NCBI GenBank assembly: GCA_021325375.1
Contig: JAJPHG010000007.1
Location: 186,001-250,000, forward strand
DNA length: 64,000 nt
DNA from: Alphaproteobacteria bacterium
Lineage (GTDB): Bacteria; Pseudomonadota; Alphaproteobacteria; Micropepsales; Micropepsaceae
Direction: 5' to 3'
Position numbers and translations under genes: made by a program. The notes under the pieces are model-generated. The model was not told the DNA's origin. It did not search any database and was given only the letters and a program-made list of their open reading frames with translations. Of this stretch, positions 1 through 8,221 are shown piece by piece. Numbering within the stretch: position 1 is the first letter of the stretch; each line of letters opens with the position of its first letter.

Positions 1-1164
1 TGCCCGGGCTTGGCGATGGTCACCGCCAGCCACAACGAGAACGGCTGGACCGGCGTGAAGATGGGGGCCGCGCGGCCGCTCACTTTCGGCCCCGAAGAGA
101 TCACGCGGCTGAAAGCCATCGTGCTCGGCCAGGAATTCAAGCCGCGCGCCGGCGGCAGCTACAGCCGCGTCGAGAATTTCCGCGACAGATATCTCGACGA
201 GCTCACCAAGGGCCACAAGCTGTCGCGCCCGATGAAGGTGACGGTCGCTTGCGGCAACGGCACCGCCGGCCTGTTCGCGCCCGAGGCCCTGCGCCGCATC
301 GGCGCGGAGGTTGCGGAGTCTGAGTGCAATCCCGACTACAATTTCCCGAACTACAATCCGAACACTGAAGACCTGCACATGCTGGACGCCATGGCGAAGG
401 CGTTGAAGGCGAACGGCAGCGAGATCGCGCTCGGCTTCGACGCAGATGGCGACCGCTGCGGCGTGGTCGACGACAAGGGCGAGGAGATCTTCGCCGACAA
501 GATCGGCGTGCTCCTGGCGCGCGACATGTCGACGACGCGGCCGGGCGCGAAATTCGTCGCCGACGTGAAGTCGACCGGCATCTTCGCGATCGATCCGATC
601 CTTAAAGAAAACGGCGCGACAACCGACTACTGGATCACCGGCCATTCCTACATGAAGCGCCGCTGCAAGGAGATCGGCGCGCTGTGCGGCTTCGAAAAGA
701 GCGGCCACTACTATCTCTGCGATCCGCTGGGCCGCGGCTATGACGACGGCATCGTCGCCGGCATCGCGATCCTGGAGATGCTCGATCGCGCCGGGGCGAA
801 GAAAATGTCCGATCTCGTCGCCAGCCTGCCCAAGACCTGGAGCTCGCCGACCATGGCGCCCGAATGCCCCGACGACAAGAAATACGCCGTCGTCGACGCG
901 ATGGTGAAGGAATACCAGGACGCGCAGAAGACGGGCGAGAAGATCCTGGGCCAGCCGATCAAGGACCTCATCACCGTCAACGGCGTGCGCGTGACGCTCG
1001 AGGACGGCACCTGGGGCCTGGTGCGCGCCTCGTCGAACAAGCCCTCGCTGGTGGTGGTGGTGGAGAGCCCCGTGTCCGACGCGCAGATGCACGCCATGTT
1101 CAAGGACCTCGACGGCAGGCTGTCCAAGCATCCGGAAGTCGGCGCGTACGACCAGAAGATTTGA
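1..1164 (+). CDS. phosphomannomutase/phosphoglucomutase, 5' end outside window
   Basis: Alpha-D-phosphohexomutase that interconverts hexose 1- and 6-phosphates for polysaccharide and nucleotide-sugar synthesis. The frame is open from base 1, and the first visible residues already contain the active-site phosphoserine loop TASHNENGWTG. The N-terminal part of domain 1 therefore lies upstream of the window. Downstream are the metal-binding loop DADGDR (about 438-460) and the sugar-binding loop FEKSGH (about 690-710). The C-terminal domain is complete, and the stop is at 1162-1164. Bacterial family members usually have about 450-500 residues, so roughly 80-110 residues are missing. I cannot tell mannose from glucose preference from the sequence. 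Family assignment is secure; the exact product name is less so. Confidence 0.93.
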   Translation, partial: CPGLAMVTASHNENGWTGVKMGAARPLTFGPEEITRLKAIVLGQEFKPRAGGSYSRVENFRDRYLDELTKGHKLSRPMKVTVACGNGTAGLFAPEALRRIGAEVAESECNPDYNFPNYNPNTEDLHMLDAMAKALKANGSEIALGFDADGDRCGVVDDKGEEIFADKIGVLLARDMSTTRPGAKFVADVKSTGIFAIDPILKENGATTDYWITGHSYMKRRCKEIGALCGFEKSGHYYLCDPLGRGYDDGIVAGIAILEMLDRAGAKKMSDLVASLPKTWSSPTMAPECPDDKKYAVVDAMVKEYQDAQKTGEKILGQPIKDLITVNGVRVTLEDGTWGLVRASSNKPSLVVVVESPVSDAQMHAMFKDLDGRLSKHPEVGAYDQKI

Positions 1165-1253
1165 GTTCAGGCGAGAGAGGTGCCGCCAATACAGCGTGTT
1201 CTCGATCAAGGGTTGATGATAGTCTCCCTTCCGATTGAGACGAGGATCCGCGC

Positions 1254-2231
1254 ATGGTGGCGATGAAATTCTGGCAGGAAAAGCTAAGAAAAATCTATCC
1301 CAATACCGATAAGTCTCCCGACTACATAATGGCGCACGTCTACACGGCCTGCAGCGAGCTTGGTCGATATCTGCTGCGGAACGAAAACAATGACCGCCGC
1401 GACGAGGCCGTCCTGAAAGCGATCAGCTGGATGATGGCGCTCTCGACGCATTTCAAATTGGACTTCGAGTCGGCAGTTGTCCGCCGGTTCCCGCTCGCGT
1501 GCCCATATTGCCTCGATCGCCCCTGTACATGCGATCGGACCGGCAAACGCGCGAAGAGGCATGGCCGCCTGCTGAGTTCAAATGAGGTGAAGGACGAGTT
1601 GTCCGCGAAGTACAACGGATTGGTGTTCTCGACTGAAGCGTCGTTTTCGTGGCTGGCTGGGCAATTGGCGGAAATCTACCCTTCCAATCGAGCGTTGCTC
1701 ACAAAAGGCGGCCAAGGTTACATAGCGGCAAAGTTGCTCGAGGAGGGCGGTGAGCTACATCGCGCATATAGCGTCGTTTTGCTTGGTCGCGGTGACCCGG
1801 CTGATATCGGGCGCGAGGTGGCCGACCTGACCGCTTGGGTTATTTCCTGCTGGGATCTCGACGGCGCCGGCAAGAATATTGATGCCGAGGTTGCGAGCAC
1901 ATATGTTGACGGTTGCTATCGTTGCCACAAGAGTCCGTGCGTTTGTCCCACTTATTCCATTACGATGGGGCAGGAAGAGTTGATCGGAGACATAGCCAAA
2001 TATCTACGTGCGCTAAAGACGGCGGGAGTGCAGCCCAAGGCGGTGGACGAGGCGTTGGCTAGTGTGGATGAAGTCGCATCGGCGCCGACGAAGAAAACCA
2101 AAACGACGGCTGCACAGAAAGTTAAGGCCTTGATGTCCGTGCTCACTGGTGCGGAACGGGGCTTGGAAACAGTTGACGGAGTTGTGCAGCATCTAAGCGA
2201 TGCAGTGGAACACCTTGAACATCTGGTCTGA
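1254..2231 (+). CDS. duplicated MazG-like protein with two CxxC-PCxC knuckles
   Basis: A 325-residue soluble protein made of two tandem MazG/NTP-pyrophosphohydrolase-like helical units. The second unit (about 140-235) keeps the metal-binding pattern, EEGGE at 163-167 and EVAD at 188-191. The first (about 12-95) has the same layout, but its acidic residues are degenerate. Each unit ends in a similar cysteine motif: C83/C86/C91/C93 (CPYCLDRPCTC) and C221/C224/C229/C231 (CYRCHKSPCVC), probably zinc-binding. A helical tail follows. The family suggests hydrolysis of nucleoside triphosphates or related nucleotides, but no substrate is known. A second ATG at 1263 is an alternative start. It stands alone, 90 bases after the mutase gene. 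Confidence 0.7.
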   Translation: MVAMKFWQEKLRKIYPNTDKSPDYIMAHVYTACSELGRYLLRNENNDRRDEAVLKAISWMMALSTHFKLDFESAVVRRFPLACPYCLDRPCTCDRTGKRAKRHGRLLSSNEVKDELSAKYNGLVFSTEASFSWLAGQLAEIYPSNRALLTKGGQGYIAAKLLEEGGELHRAYSVVLLGRGDPADIGREVADLTAWVISCWDLDGAGKNIDAEVASTYVDGCYRCHKSPCVCPTYSITMGQEELIGDIAKYLRALKTAGVQPKAVDEALASVDEVASAPTKKTKTTAAQKVKALMSVLTGAERGLETVDGVVQHLSDAVEHLEHLV

Positions 2232-2263
2232 CCTGAACCCGTTCTTGCAGGCGAGTTGGAGCT

Positions 2264-2914
2264 ATGCCTTCTATCGACGAATACAACGGCGCCCACATCA
2301 CCGTCGTCAATGACGGCAAGCGGTGCATCCATTCGCGCTATTGCGTGCTGAACCTGCCTGAGGTGTTCAAGCCCAATGTCGATGGGCCGTGGATCGATCC
2401 CGATGCCGCGGCGACGGAAGCGGCTATCGCGGTGATCGCCAAATGTCCGTCGGGGGCGCTGCGCTGGCGCGGCGAAGCGGGCGGACACGAGGAAGCCCCG
2501 CCCGGCGTCAACACGATCCGGGTGTGGGAGGACGGTCCGCTCGCGGTGCAGGCAGAGCTGAGCGTCGCGGGCGACAAGGCGAGCCACCGCGCCACGCTCT
2601 GCCGCTGCGGCAAGTCGTTCAACAAGCCCTATTGCGACGGCATGCACCGCAAGTCCGGCTTCAAGGCGACGGGCGAGCCTGAGAGCGGCGAGATCGAAAC
2701 GCTCGCCGTCAAGAACGGCCCGCTCGCGGTCACGCCGACCAAGGACGGCCCGCTGCATGTCGTGGGCGCGCTCGAGATCTGCGCGGCAAGCGGGCACACG
2801 GTCTGGCGCGGCACCGAGACCTGGCTCTGCCGCTGCGGTCATTCCAAGAACAAACCGTTCTGCGACGGCAGCCATGAGGCGGCGGGGTTCAAGGCGGAGG
2901 GCGCGGTCGAGTAG
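2264..2914 (+). CDS. Fer4_19 plus two CDGSH-type iron-sulfur domains
   Basis: A 216-residue cytosolic iron-sulfur protein. Residues 1-70 form a divergent single-cluster ferredoxin-like (Fer4_19) domain with C21, C27 and C61. Two CDGSH-type units follow, each with the three-Cys one-His ligand set: C113/C115/C124/H128 (CDGMH) and C189/C191/C200/H204 (CDGSH). CDGSH proteins bind a redox-active 2Fe-2S cluster and are linked to electron transfer or cluster handling; the precise partner of this bacterial fusion is unknown. The ATG at 2264 has a purine-rich stretch just upstream. It is codirectional with, and 32 bases after, the MazG-like gene, and convergent with the oxygenase gene that ends at 2918. 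Confidence 0.88.
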   Translation: MPSIDEYNGAHITVVNDGKRCIHSRYCVLNLPEVFKPNVDGPWIDPDAAATEAAIAVIAKCPSGALRWRGEAGGHEEAPPGVNTIRVWEDGPLAVQAELSVAGDKASHRATLCRCGKSFNKPYCDGMHRKSGFKATGEPESGEIETLAVKNGPLAVTPTKDGPLHVVGALEICAASGHTVWRGTETWLCRCGHSKNKPFCDGSHEAAGFKAEGAVE

Positions 2915-2917
2915 CGC

Positions 2918-3586
2918 TTATTTCGCGTCGTGGAAGATGATGCCCAGCGTATGGCGCTCGCCCGAGCGCAGCACGCTCACGCCGTGGCGCATGGTGACGC
3001 GGTAGGGGCCGCGCGTGCCTTCGACGGGGCGATGATTGACCGCGAAGACGACGCCATCCCCCTGGCCGAGCGGCACGACGCTCACGCGCGACTGCATGCG
3101 CGGGCGCTGCTCGGTCGCCACGAACTCGCCGCCCTCGAAATCCTTCGACAGCAGGATCGCGACCTGCAGCGGGAAGACATGCTCGCCATAGAGGTCCTGG
3201 TGCAGGCAGTTGTAGTCGCCGGGTCCGTATCTGAGCAGCAGCGGCGTCGGCCGCGTCTGGCCCGCGCCGTGGCAGCGCTCCAGGAACGCACGGTGCGTAA
3301 GCGGGAAGCGCACGTCGCTCTTGAGACGTTCGCTCCAGCGGTTGGCGATCGGGGCAAGACGCGGATAGAGGCTCTCGCGCAACTCCGCCACCCGCGGCGG
3401 CAACGGATAGGCGAGATATTTGTACTCGCCGCGCCCGAAACCGTGCCGCGCCATCACGACCTTGCTGCGAAACTGTGCTTCGTCGTCATAGCTCGCGGCA
3501 AGCGCGCGGCATTCCTCCGGCGCGAGCAGCTTCGGCATCACCGCCCAGCCGCAGCCGTCGAGCGCGGCTTCCAGTTCGCCGCTCAT
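2918..3586 (-). CDS. 2OG-Fe(II) oxygenase
   Basis: A 222-residue Fe(II)/2-oxoglutarate-dependent dioxygenase of the prolyl-4-hydroxylase/AlkB-like superfamily. The double-stranded beta-helix core shows the iron ligands HQD (near residue 139) and the distal His in FAVNHRP, followed by an Arg-rich strand suited to 2-oxoglutarate binding. The ATG at 3586 overlaps the TGA of the Ada-type gene as ATGA, so the two are translationally coupled. That pairing suggests a role in alkylation-damage reversal or response, but this is inferred from context. The substrate could also be a protein. The much longer open frame running upstream to 4249 is an artefact antisense to, or out of frame with, the Ada gene. 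Confidence 0.82.
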   Translation of the reverse strand: MSGELEAALDGCGWAVMPKLLAPEECRALAASYDDEAQFRSKVVMARHGFGRGEYKYLAYPLPPRVAELRESLYPRLAPIANRWSERLKSDVRFPLTHRAFLERCHGAGQTRPTPLLLRYGPGDYNCLHQDLYGEHVFPLQVAILLSKDFEGGEFVATEQRPRMQSRVSVVPLGQGDGVVFAVNHRPVEGTRGPYRVTMRHGVSVLRSGERHTLGIIFHDAK

Positions 3587-4215
3587 GCGGCCTCGCGCGC
3601 GAGCAGCCGCTTCTTGCGCTCCACGCCCCAGCGATAGCCAGAAAGGCTCCCGTCGCTTGCGACCACGCGATGGCAGGGCACCGCGACCGCGAGCGGATTG
3701 GCGGCGCATGCTTGTGCCACGGCGCGCGCCGCGCGCGGCTCGCCGATCGCCTTGGCGATCTCGGCATAGCTCGCGGTGCGGCCGGACGGGATCTCCTTCA
3801 GACCCCGCCACACAAGCATCTGGAACGCGGTGCCGCGCATATCGAGCGGGAAACGCGCGCCGCCGACGAAAGGTTCGAGCGCGCGTGCCGTCTCGATCAG
3901 CGCTTCGCTTCCGAAGCGCTTGCGCAGGTCGCGCTTGAGCGCGGCGCGGCTCTTGCCGAACAGGATCGCGCACACGCCTCTTTCGCTCTTGGCGACAAGG
4001 GTGAGGCCGAGCCAGGTCTCGCCGATGGCGTAGCTGAGTGCCTCGCGCTCCGGCCTGCAGCGTTTGCAGGGCCGAAAGCCGGCGCGCTCGGCTTCGGCCG
4101 CGGTCGTGTGGAAGCGCACGTTCTCCATCTTCGGCCGCGCGGCGCAGCTCGGGCGGCAATAGACCCCCGTCGTCTTGACCGAATAGAAATGCTTTGCCCT
4201 GGGCATCGTCATCAT
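3583..4215 (-). CDS. Ada-type methyltransferase lacking the AraC DNA-binding domain
   Basis: A 210-residue DNA repair protein. The N-terminal Ada metal-binding domain has the four cysteines of CRPSC and CKRC, which in Ada accept a methyl group from phosphotriesters. The C-terminal O6-alkylguanine methyltransferase domain has the active-site motif PCHRVV and the downstream sequence GYRWGVERKKRLL. Full-length Ada is about 350 residues and has an AraC-type HTH between these parts; here it is absent, so this protein should repair DNA but not regulate in the classical Ada way. The ATG at 4215 is preceded by a good Shine-Dalgarno (AGGAG, about 6 bases away); the longer frame to 4263 is unlikely to be used. 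It is coupled to the downstream oxygenase. Confidence 0.9.
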   Translation of the reverse strand: MMTMPRAKHFYSVKTTGVYCRPSCAARPKMENVRFHTTAAEAERAGFRPCKRCRPEREALSYAIGETWLGLTLVAKSERGVCAILFGKSRAALKRDLRKRFGSEALIETARALEPFVGGARFPLDMRGTAFQMLVWRGLKEIPSGRTASYAEIAKAIGEPRAARAVAQACAANPLAVAVPCHRVVASDGSLSGYRWGVERKKRLLAREAA

Positions 4216-4293
4216 GACGTTCTCCTGTCTTTCTCGACGAAGACAGCATTGCCTAGGTCGCACCCCGCTTCGACCCGATCCTTGCGGCCGGCG

Positions 4294-5106
4294 TCACGCC
4301 AGCGCGTCGTAGAGCATGCGCGCCGCGGTCACGGCGACGAAGATCGCGAACGCGCCGCGCAGCCGCCTGCGGTCCATGCCGTGCGCGATCTGCGCGCCGA
4401 AGGGCGCGGCGAAGAACGAGATCGGCGCGATCAGGAGAAAGCCCAGCAGGTTGACATAGCCGAGCGAATAGGGGGGCAGGCCGGGCGCGCCCCATCCGCT
4501 CAAGATCGCGCCGATGGTGCCGGGGATGGAGATGATCACGCCGAAGGCCGACGCGGTGCCGACCGCGCGGTGGATCGGCATGCCGAACAGCGTCATCGCA
4601 GGAACGCCGATCGTGCCGCCGCCGATGCCCATCACGGTCGAGACGCCGCCGATCAGCGCGGGCAGGACCGTGCCCAACGGACCCTCGGGAAGCTTGTCGG
4701 CGATGCGCCGCTCCTCGCTCCCAAAGGCGAGCTGCAGCGCGACCAGGATCGCGACGACGGCGAAGACGAGCGTGAGCACGCGCCCGCGCGCGATGCCGGC
4801 GAGCGCGCTGCCCGCGACGACGCCGATGAGCATCGGAAGCCACCAGCGGCGCAGCAGCGCCCAGTCGACGGCGCCTTTCCCGTCATGCGCGCGCGACGAG
4901 GAGAACGCGGTCGGGATGATGGCCGCGAGCGAGGTTCCGGTCGCGATGTGCATGCTCAAACCGGGATCGATGCCCATCAGCCCCAGCACGTGATAGAGCA
5001 CCGGCACCACCACGATGCCGCCGCCGACGCCGAGCATTCCGGCCGTGAGCCCGCTGACCGCGCCCGCGATCACAAGACCCAATGCCAAGGTGCCCATCTC
5101 GTTCAT
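4294..5106 (-). CDS. TauE/SafE family sulfite exporter-like permease
   Basis: A 270-residue integral membrane protein with about eight hydrophobic segments and two repeated glycine-rich halves (GMLGVGGGIVVVP near residue 24 and GIGGGTIGVPA near 160). These repeats are diagnostic of the TauE/SafE (DUF81) family, which exports sulfite, sulfoacetate or related organic anions across the inner membrane. No substrate can be read from the sequence. It lies between the Ada-type gene (start at 4215) and dusA, all on the minus strand. The 23-base gap to the dusA stop suggests cotranscription with dusA. Confidence 0.88.
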   Translation of the reverse strand: MNEMGTLALGLVIAGAVSGLTAGMLGVGGGIVVVPVLYHVLGLMGIDPGLSMHIATGTSLAAIIPTAFSSSRAHDGKGAVDWALLRRWWLPMLIGVVAGSALAGIARGRVLTLVFAVVAILVALQLAFGSEERRIADKLPEGPLGTVLPALIGGVSTVMGIGGGTIGVPAMTLFGMPIHRAVGTASAFGVIISIPGTIGAILSGWGAPGLPPYSLGYVNLLGFLLIAPISFFAAPFGAQIAHGMDRRRLRGAFAIFVAVTAARMLYDALA

Positions 5107-5129
5107 GGAATATCGCCACGCTCCGCAAG

Positions 5130-6137
5130 TCAGGCGGCGGCGCGGTCCTCCCCGGGCGCGACATGGGCGAGGGCGTCGCGCAGCGTCTGCAGGTTCGCGC
5201 CGCGCAGGTTCGCGTTCTCGGCGATGTGGCGGCGGAACAGGCGCGCGCCGGGTCGTCCGTTGAACAGGCCCAGCATCGGCTTGGTCAGCCGGTTCAGCGC
5301 GACGCGCTGCGCCAGTTGCTCCGCCGCGTAATCGACATAGGCGCTCACGGCCGCATCGAACGACACCGCGCTCGCGCCGAAGAAGCGCGCATCGACATCG
5401 GCCAGCATCGCGGGCGAGTGATAGGCCGCGCGGCCCATCATCACGCCGTCGACATGGGCGAGATGCGTCTGCGCCTCATCGAGCGTATTGACGCCGCCGT
5501 TGAGGACGATCCTGAGCTTTGGGTGCTCCTGCTTCACCCGATAGACGAGCGCGTAGTCCAGCGGCGGCACGTCGCGGTTCTCCTTCGGCGACAGGCCCTC
5601 GAGCCACGCCTTGCGCGCATGGACGGCGAAGGTCTTCACGCCGGCGCGCGCACAAAGGCCGATGACGTCGCGCAGCGCTTCTTCCGGGTCCTGGTCGTCG
5701 ACGCCGATGCGGCATTTGACCGTCACCGGGATGGAGACCGCCGCGCGCATCGCGCCCACGCATTCCCCGACAAGCTCAGGCTCGCGCATCAGGCAGGCGC
5801 CGAAGCGCCCGGACTGCACGCGGTCCGACGGGCAGCCGACATTGAGGTTGATTTCGCTGTAGCCGAAATCCGCGCCGATCCTGGCGGCCTGCGCGAGCTT
5901 TGCAGGTTCCGATCCGCCGATCTGCAGCGCCACCGGATCTTCGCGGCGGTCGAAGCCCAGAAGCTTCTCGCGGTTGCCGCGCAGGATCGCGTCGGCCGTC
6001 ACCATCTCGGTATAGAGCAGCGCGTGGCGCGTGAGGCTGCGATGGAGGAACCGGCAATGCCGGTCCGTCCAGTCCATCATGGGTGCAATACAAAATGTAT
6101 GTGCTTGATTTCGTTGCATTATTCCGATACATTCCAA
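5130..6137 (-). CDS. dusA: tRNA-dihydrouridine(20/20a) synthase DusA
   Basis: FMN-dependent enzyme that reduces uridine to dihydrouridine in the tRNA D-loop. It shows the N-terminal signature IAPMMDWTDRHCR (residues 17-29), NVGCPSDRVQSG with the catalytic Cys, the phosphate- and tRNA-binding residues around KCRIGVDD, and NGGV. At 335 residues it has full DusA length. The ATG at 6137 gives this length; the ATG at 6119 (MQRNQ) is an equally good start. The gene is intact, although its 5' end is a known insertion site for mobile elements and an integrase gene diverges from it here. The first few codons and the promoter may therefore come from the element. Confidence 0.95.
   Translation of the reverse strand: MECIGIMQRNQAHTFCIAPMMDWTDRHCRFLHRSLTRHALLYTEMVTADAILRGNREKLLGFDRREDPVALQIGGSEPAKLAQAARIGADFGYSEINLNVGCPSDRVQSGRFGACLMREPELVGECVGAMRAAVSIPVTVKCRIGVDDQDPEEALRDVIGLCARAGVKTFAVHARKAWLEGLSPKENRDVPPLDYALVYRVKQEHPKLRIVLNGGVNTLDEAQTHLAHVDGVMMGRAAYHSPAMLADVDARFFGASAVSFDAAVSAYVDYAAEQLAQRVALNRLTKPMLGLFNGRPGARLFRRHIAENANLRGANLQTLRDALAHVAPGEDRAAA
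6051..6092 (-). other. candidate left attachment site in dusA 5' end
   Basis: This segment encodes the conserved DusA N-terminal motif around APMMDWTDRHCR. Integrases associated with dusA are known to recombine in this part of the gene and restore a full reading frame. The core cannot be delimited here because the matching direct repeat at the other end of the element should lie beyond base 64000. Confidence 0.4.
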
Positions 6138-6246
6138 GGGCTTAGACGGACGCCATCACACTTTTTCGTATCCGAAAATACGACGCTTTTCGCCACGTTT
6201 CGACGTCTGAGTGTGATGGATTTGTGATCGAAAACGGTGCTCAGCA
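6138..6246. promoter_or_regulatory. divergent dusA-int control region with nested inverted repeats
   Basis: The 109-base spacer between the divergent dusA and integrase genes holds a perfect 10-bp inverted repeat, CCATCACACT (6153-6162) and AGTGTGATGG (6210-6219), 47 bases apart. Inside it lies a small hairpin, CGTAT/ATACG (6167-6171 and 6178-6182). The position suits integrase arm sites, an excisionase or repressor operator, or overlapping promoters. The function is inferred from position only. Confidence 0.5.
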
Positions 6247-7308
6247 ATGGCCAACATTCGACAATTAGCATCTGGTCACTGGCAGGTCCAAATCCGCCTC
6301 AAAGGGCGCAGGGCGACAGAGACGTTTGTTCGCCGCGATCACGCGCGCGAGTGGGCAACCGAAGCAGAAGGCCAGGTCGATCGCGGACAGACACCGTCCG
6401 GTCGTCGCGCGCGGGGCGCGAAGACATTTGGCGCTCTGATCGACCTGCACGTCGACGATATGAAGGATGTCGGCAAACCACCTGGCCGATCCAAGAGCGC
6501 AACGCTTGATATGCTACAGCGCGAACTCGGCGCGCTCAGGATCGGGGAGTTGGACCGGGAGCGCCTTGTTCGGTTCGGTCGAGAGCGCGCAAAAAAGGGT
6601 GCGGGTCCAGTCACTCTGGGTCAGGACATCGGTGCAATTAAACTTGTCCTGTCGCACGCTGCGGCAGTGCATGGTGTAGAGGTAACAGTCGAGCCAGTGC
6701 AGCTGGCGCGCATCGCTCTCAAACGCCTTGGGTTGGTTGGGAAGAGCAATGAGCGGGATCGGCGGCCGACAGAGGACGAACTGATCAGGCTCTTTGGCCA
6801 TTTTGACTCTAACCCGCGCCAATTGATTCCGATGAGCCGGATCATCAAGTTCGCGATCGCAACCGCTATGCGCCAGGAAGAAATCTGTCGCGTGACGTGG
6901 AGCGACCTGAATTCGCGAACGAAGATGCTGACCATTCGGGACCGTAAGGATCCTCGGGAGAAGAAAGGCAACGACCAGCGAATTCCGCTGCTCGGAGTTT
7001 CAGGATACGACGCCCTTGCCCTGATCGAAGAGCAGCGGGCCACACGTGGGAATGAAGATGATCGGATTTTCCCGTACGTTCACAAGTCTGCGGGCACCGC
7101 ATTTACCCGAGCCATCAGAGACCTTGAGATCGAAGATCTGCACTTTCATGACCTGCGACATGAGGGAACGAGCCGCTTGTTCGAGGCAGGGTTTGCGATC
7201 CAGCAAGTCGCGCTTGTGACCGGCCACAAGGACTGGAAGATGCTGCGCCGTTATACGCATTTAAAGCCGGAGATGTTGCACGGCCTAGTGAATTCCAGAG
7301 CTGCCTAA
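6247..7308 (+). CDS. int: tyrosine-type site-specific integrase
   Basis: A 353-residue phage-type integrase that should catalyse integration and excision of the element at dusA. An N-terminal arm-binding region (about 1-55) and a core-binding domain (about 60-150) precede the catalytic domain, whose residues are all present: R209 (AMRQEE), K234, H301 and R304 (HDLRHEG), H327 (GHKDW) and the nucleophile Y336 (RRYTHL). It starts 109 bases from dusA in divergent orientation, which matches the dusA-associated integrase group. No excisionase gene is obvious nearby. The ATG at 6247 is the first good start. Confidence 0.95.
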   Translation: MANIRQLASGHWQVQIRLKGRRATETFVRRDHAREWATEAEGQVDRGQTPSGRRARGAKTFGALIDLHVDDMKDVGKPPGRSKSATLDMLQRELGALRIGELDRERLVRFGRERAKKGAGPVTLGQDIGAIKLVLSHAAAVHGVEVTVEPVQLARIALKRLGLVGKSNERDRRPTEDELIRLFGHFDSNPRQLIPMSRIIKFAIATAMRQEEICRVTWSDLNSRTKMLTIRDRKDPREKKGNDQRIPLLGVSGYDALALIEEQRATRGNEDDRIFPYVHKSAGTAFTRAIRDLEIEDLHFHDLRHEGTSRLFEAGFAIQQVALVTGHKDWKMLRRYTHLKPEMLHGLVNSRAA

Positions 7309-7543
7309 TCGCAAACGGGCGAATTGATCCCGAGACGCTATCGCTGCTGGATTGCCTCAGCGAGCCTTGCGCGCCGGGTGCTTCAGAATCTCGCCACGCC
7401 GAAGCGAGCAGGGAGATCGAGGGTACTTATCGGCGTTCATCCGAAGTTGGCGGTCTTGGATGAGGCGGACCTGAATCAATTCGATCAAAAGGGTCATTTC
7501 CTCCTACACGAGATAAGTTTGGCAAAGCCGCAAGGCAGCGCTC
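7309..7543. other. intergenic, nothing recognised
   Basis: The 235 bases between the integrase and the next plausible gene show only weak overlapping frames without recognisable protein sequence. No tRNA, clear terminator or repeat was seen. Confidence 0.4.
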
Positions 7544-8038
7544 GTGGCACAACCCACTAAATGGATTGCCGCCAGTGACAAGACCATGCTCAAGCAGATT
7601 CTCAATTTCGTGGAGTTGGGGTCTCTCGTCATCGGCGTGCTTGCGGTCTACTTCGCCGTTCGCAACAACACCCGCCAACTCGGGGCGCAGATTTTTCTAG
7701 CCTATTCGGACCGTGTATGGACGATCCGGCGCGCGGCGATATTCGACACCAGGAATTCCGAGACCTTTGCCGCCGCGGTATTTCTCGTCTTCGAGCTCTT
7801 CGAACTGAAGCGCCGGGGCTATGTATCGCGATCAATCTGGAGCATTTGGGACAACGACATTGCCGACCTATTCCGGAGCGACGCATTCCGCGAGCATTGG
7901 GCCGGCATCAGGCCGCGCTTGAAAAACCATCCGCACTTCCTGCGATGGGTCGACGGTCAATTGGATACCTCCAGGCGATCGGGCTCAGAAGCGGGAACGC
8001 CGGCTGTTCCTTCGCTCCGCCTTCAAGAGCCTGAATGA
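7544..8038 (+). CDS. hypothetical single-membrane-span protein
   Basis: A 164-residue protein I cannot assign to a family. It has one N-terminal membrane segment (about residues 22-40, ELGSLVIGVLAVYFAV) followed by a soluble region rich in aromatic and charged residues (SIWSIWDNDIADLF, HWAGIRPRLKNHPHF). The start is a GTG at 7544; an internal ATG at 7586, just before the membrane segment, is an alternative. It is a lone gene between the integrase and the acyl-CoA operon. Proteins of this shape (one TM plus a helical domain) are common in accessory DNA and usually uncharacterised. Confidence 0.6.
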   Translation: MAQPTKWIAASDKTMLKQILNFVELGSLVIGVLAVYFAVRNNTRQLGAQIFLAYSDRVWTIRRAAIFDTRNSETFAAAVFLVFELFELKRRGYVSRSIWSIWDNDIADLFRSDAFREHWAGIRPRLKNHPHFLRWVDGQLDTSRRSGSEAGTPAVPSLRLQEPE

Positions 8039-8103
8039 TCACCATCAAGAGGAGATTTTCCGCAATTCGTAAGGGGCCGTCGGCGCACGGTTTCCATGAG
8101 CGA

Positions 8104-8209
8104 CGCGAATAGCGACGAATCTGCAAGTCGGAGGAATTTCATCAAATAACTCAGTCCGTCGAACGGTTACGTTGCCGGCACATCAGATGGCGCATCCGCG
8201 AATAGCGAC
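8104..8209. repeat. 13-bp direct repeat upstream of acyl-CoA operon
   Basis: The sequence CGCGAATAGCGAC occurs at 8104-8116 and again at 8197-8209, the second copy ending 12 bases before the ATG of the acyl-CoA dehydrogenase gene. It may be a regulator binding site or the scar of a small duplication; the sequence does not decide. Confidence 0.45.
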
Positions 8210-8221
8210 ACGGAGATCGAA

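Noticed and set aside
3475..5331. 618-codon open frame on the plus strand
   Set aside because: It lies antisense to the oxygenase, Ada, TauE and dusA genes, is Arg/Ala-rich and has no family motif; it is a high-GC shadow.
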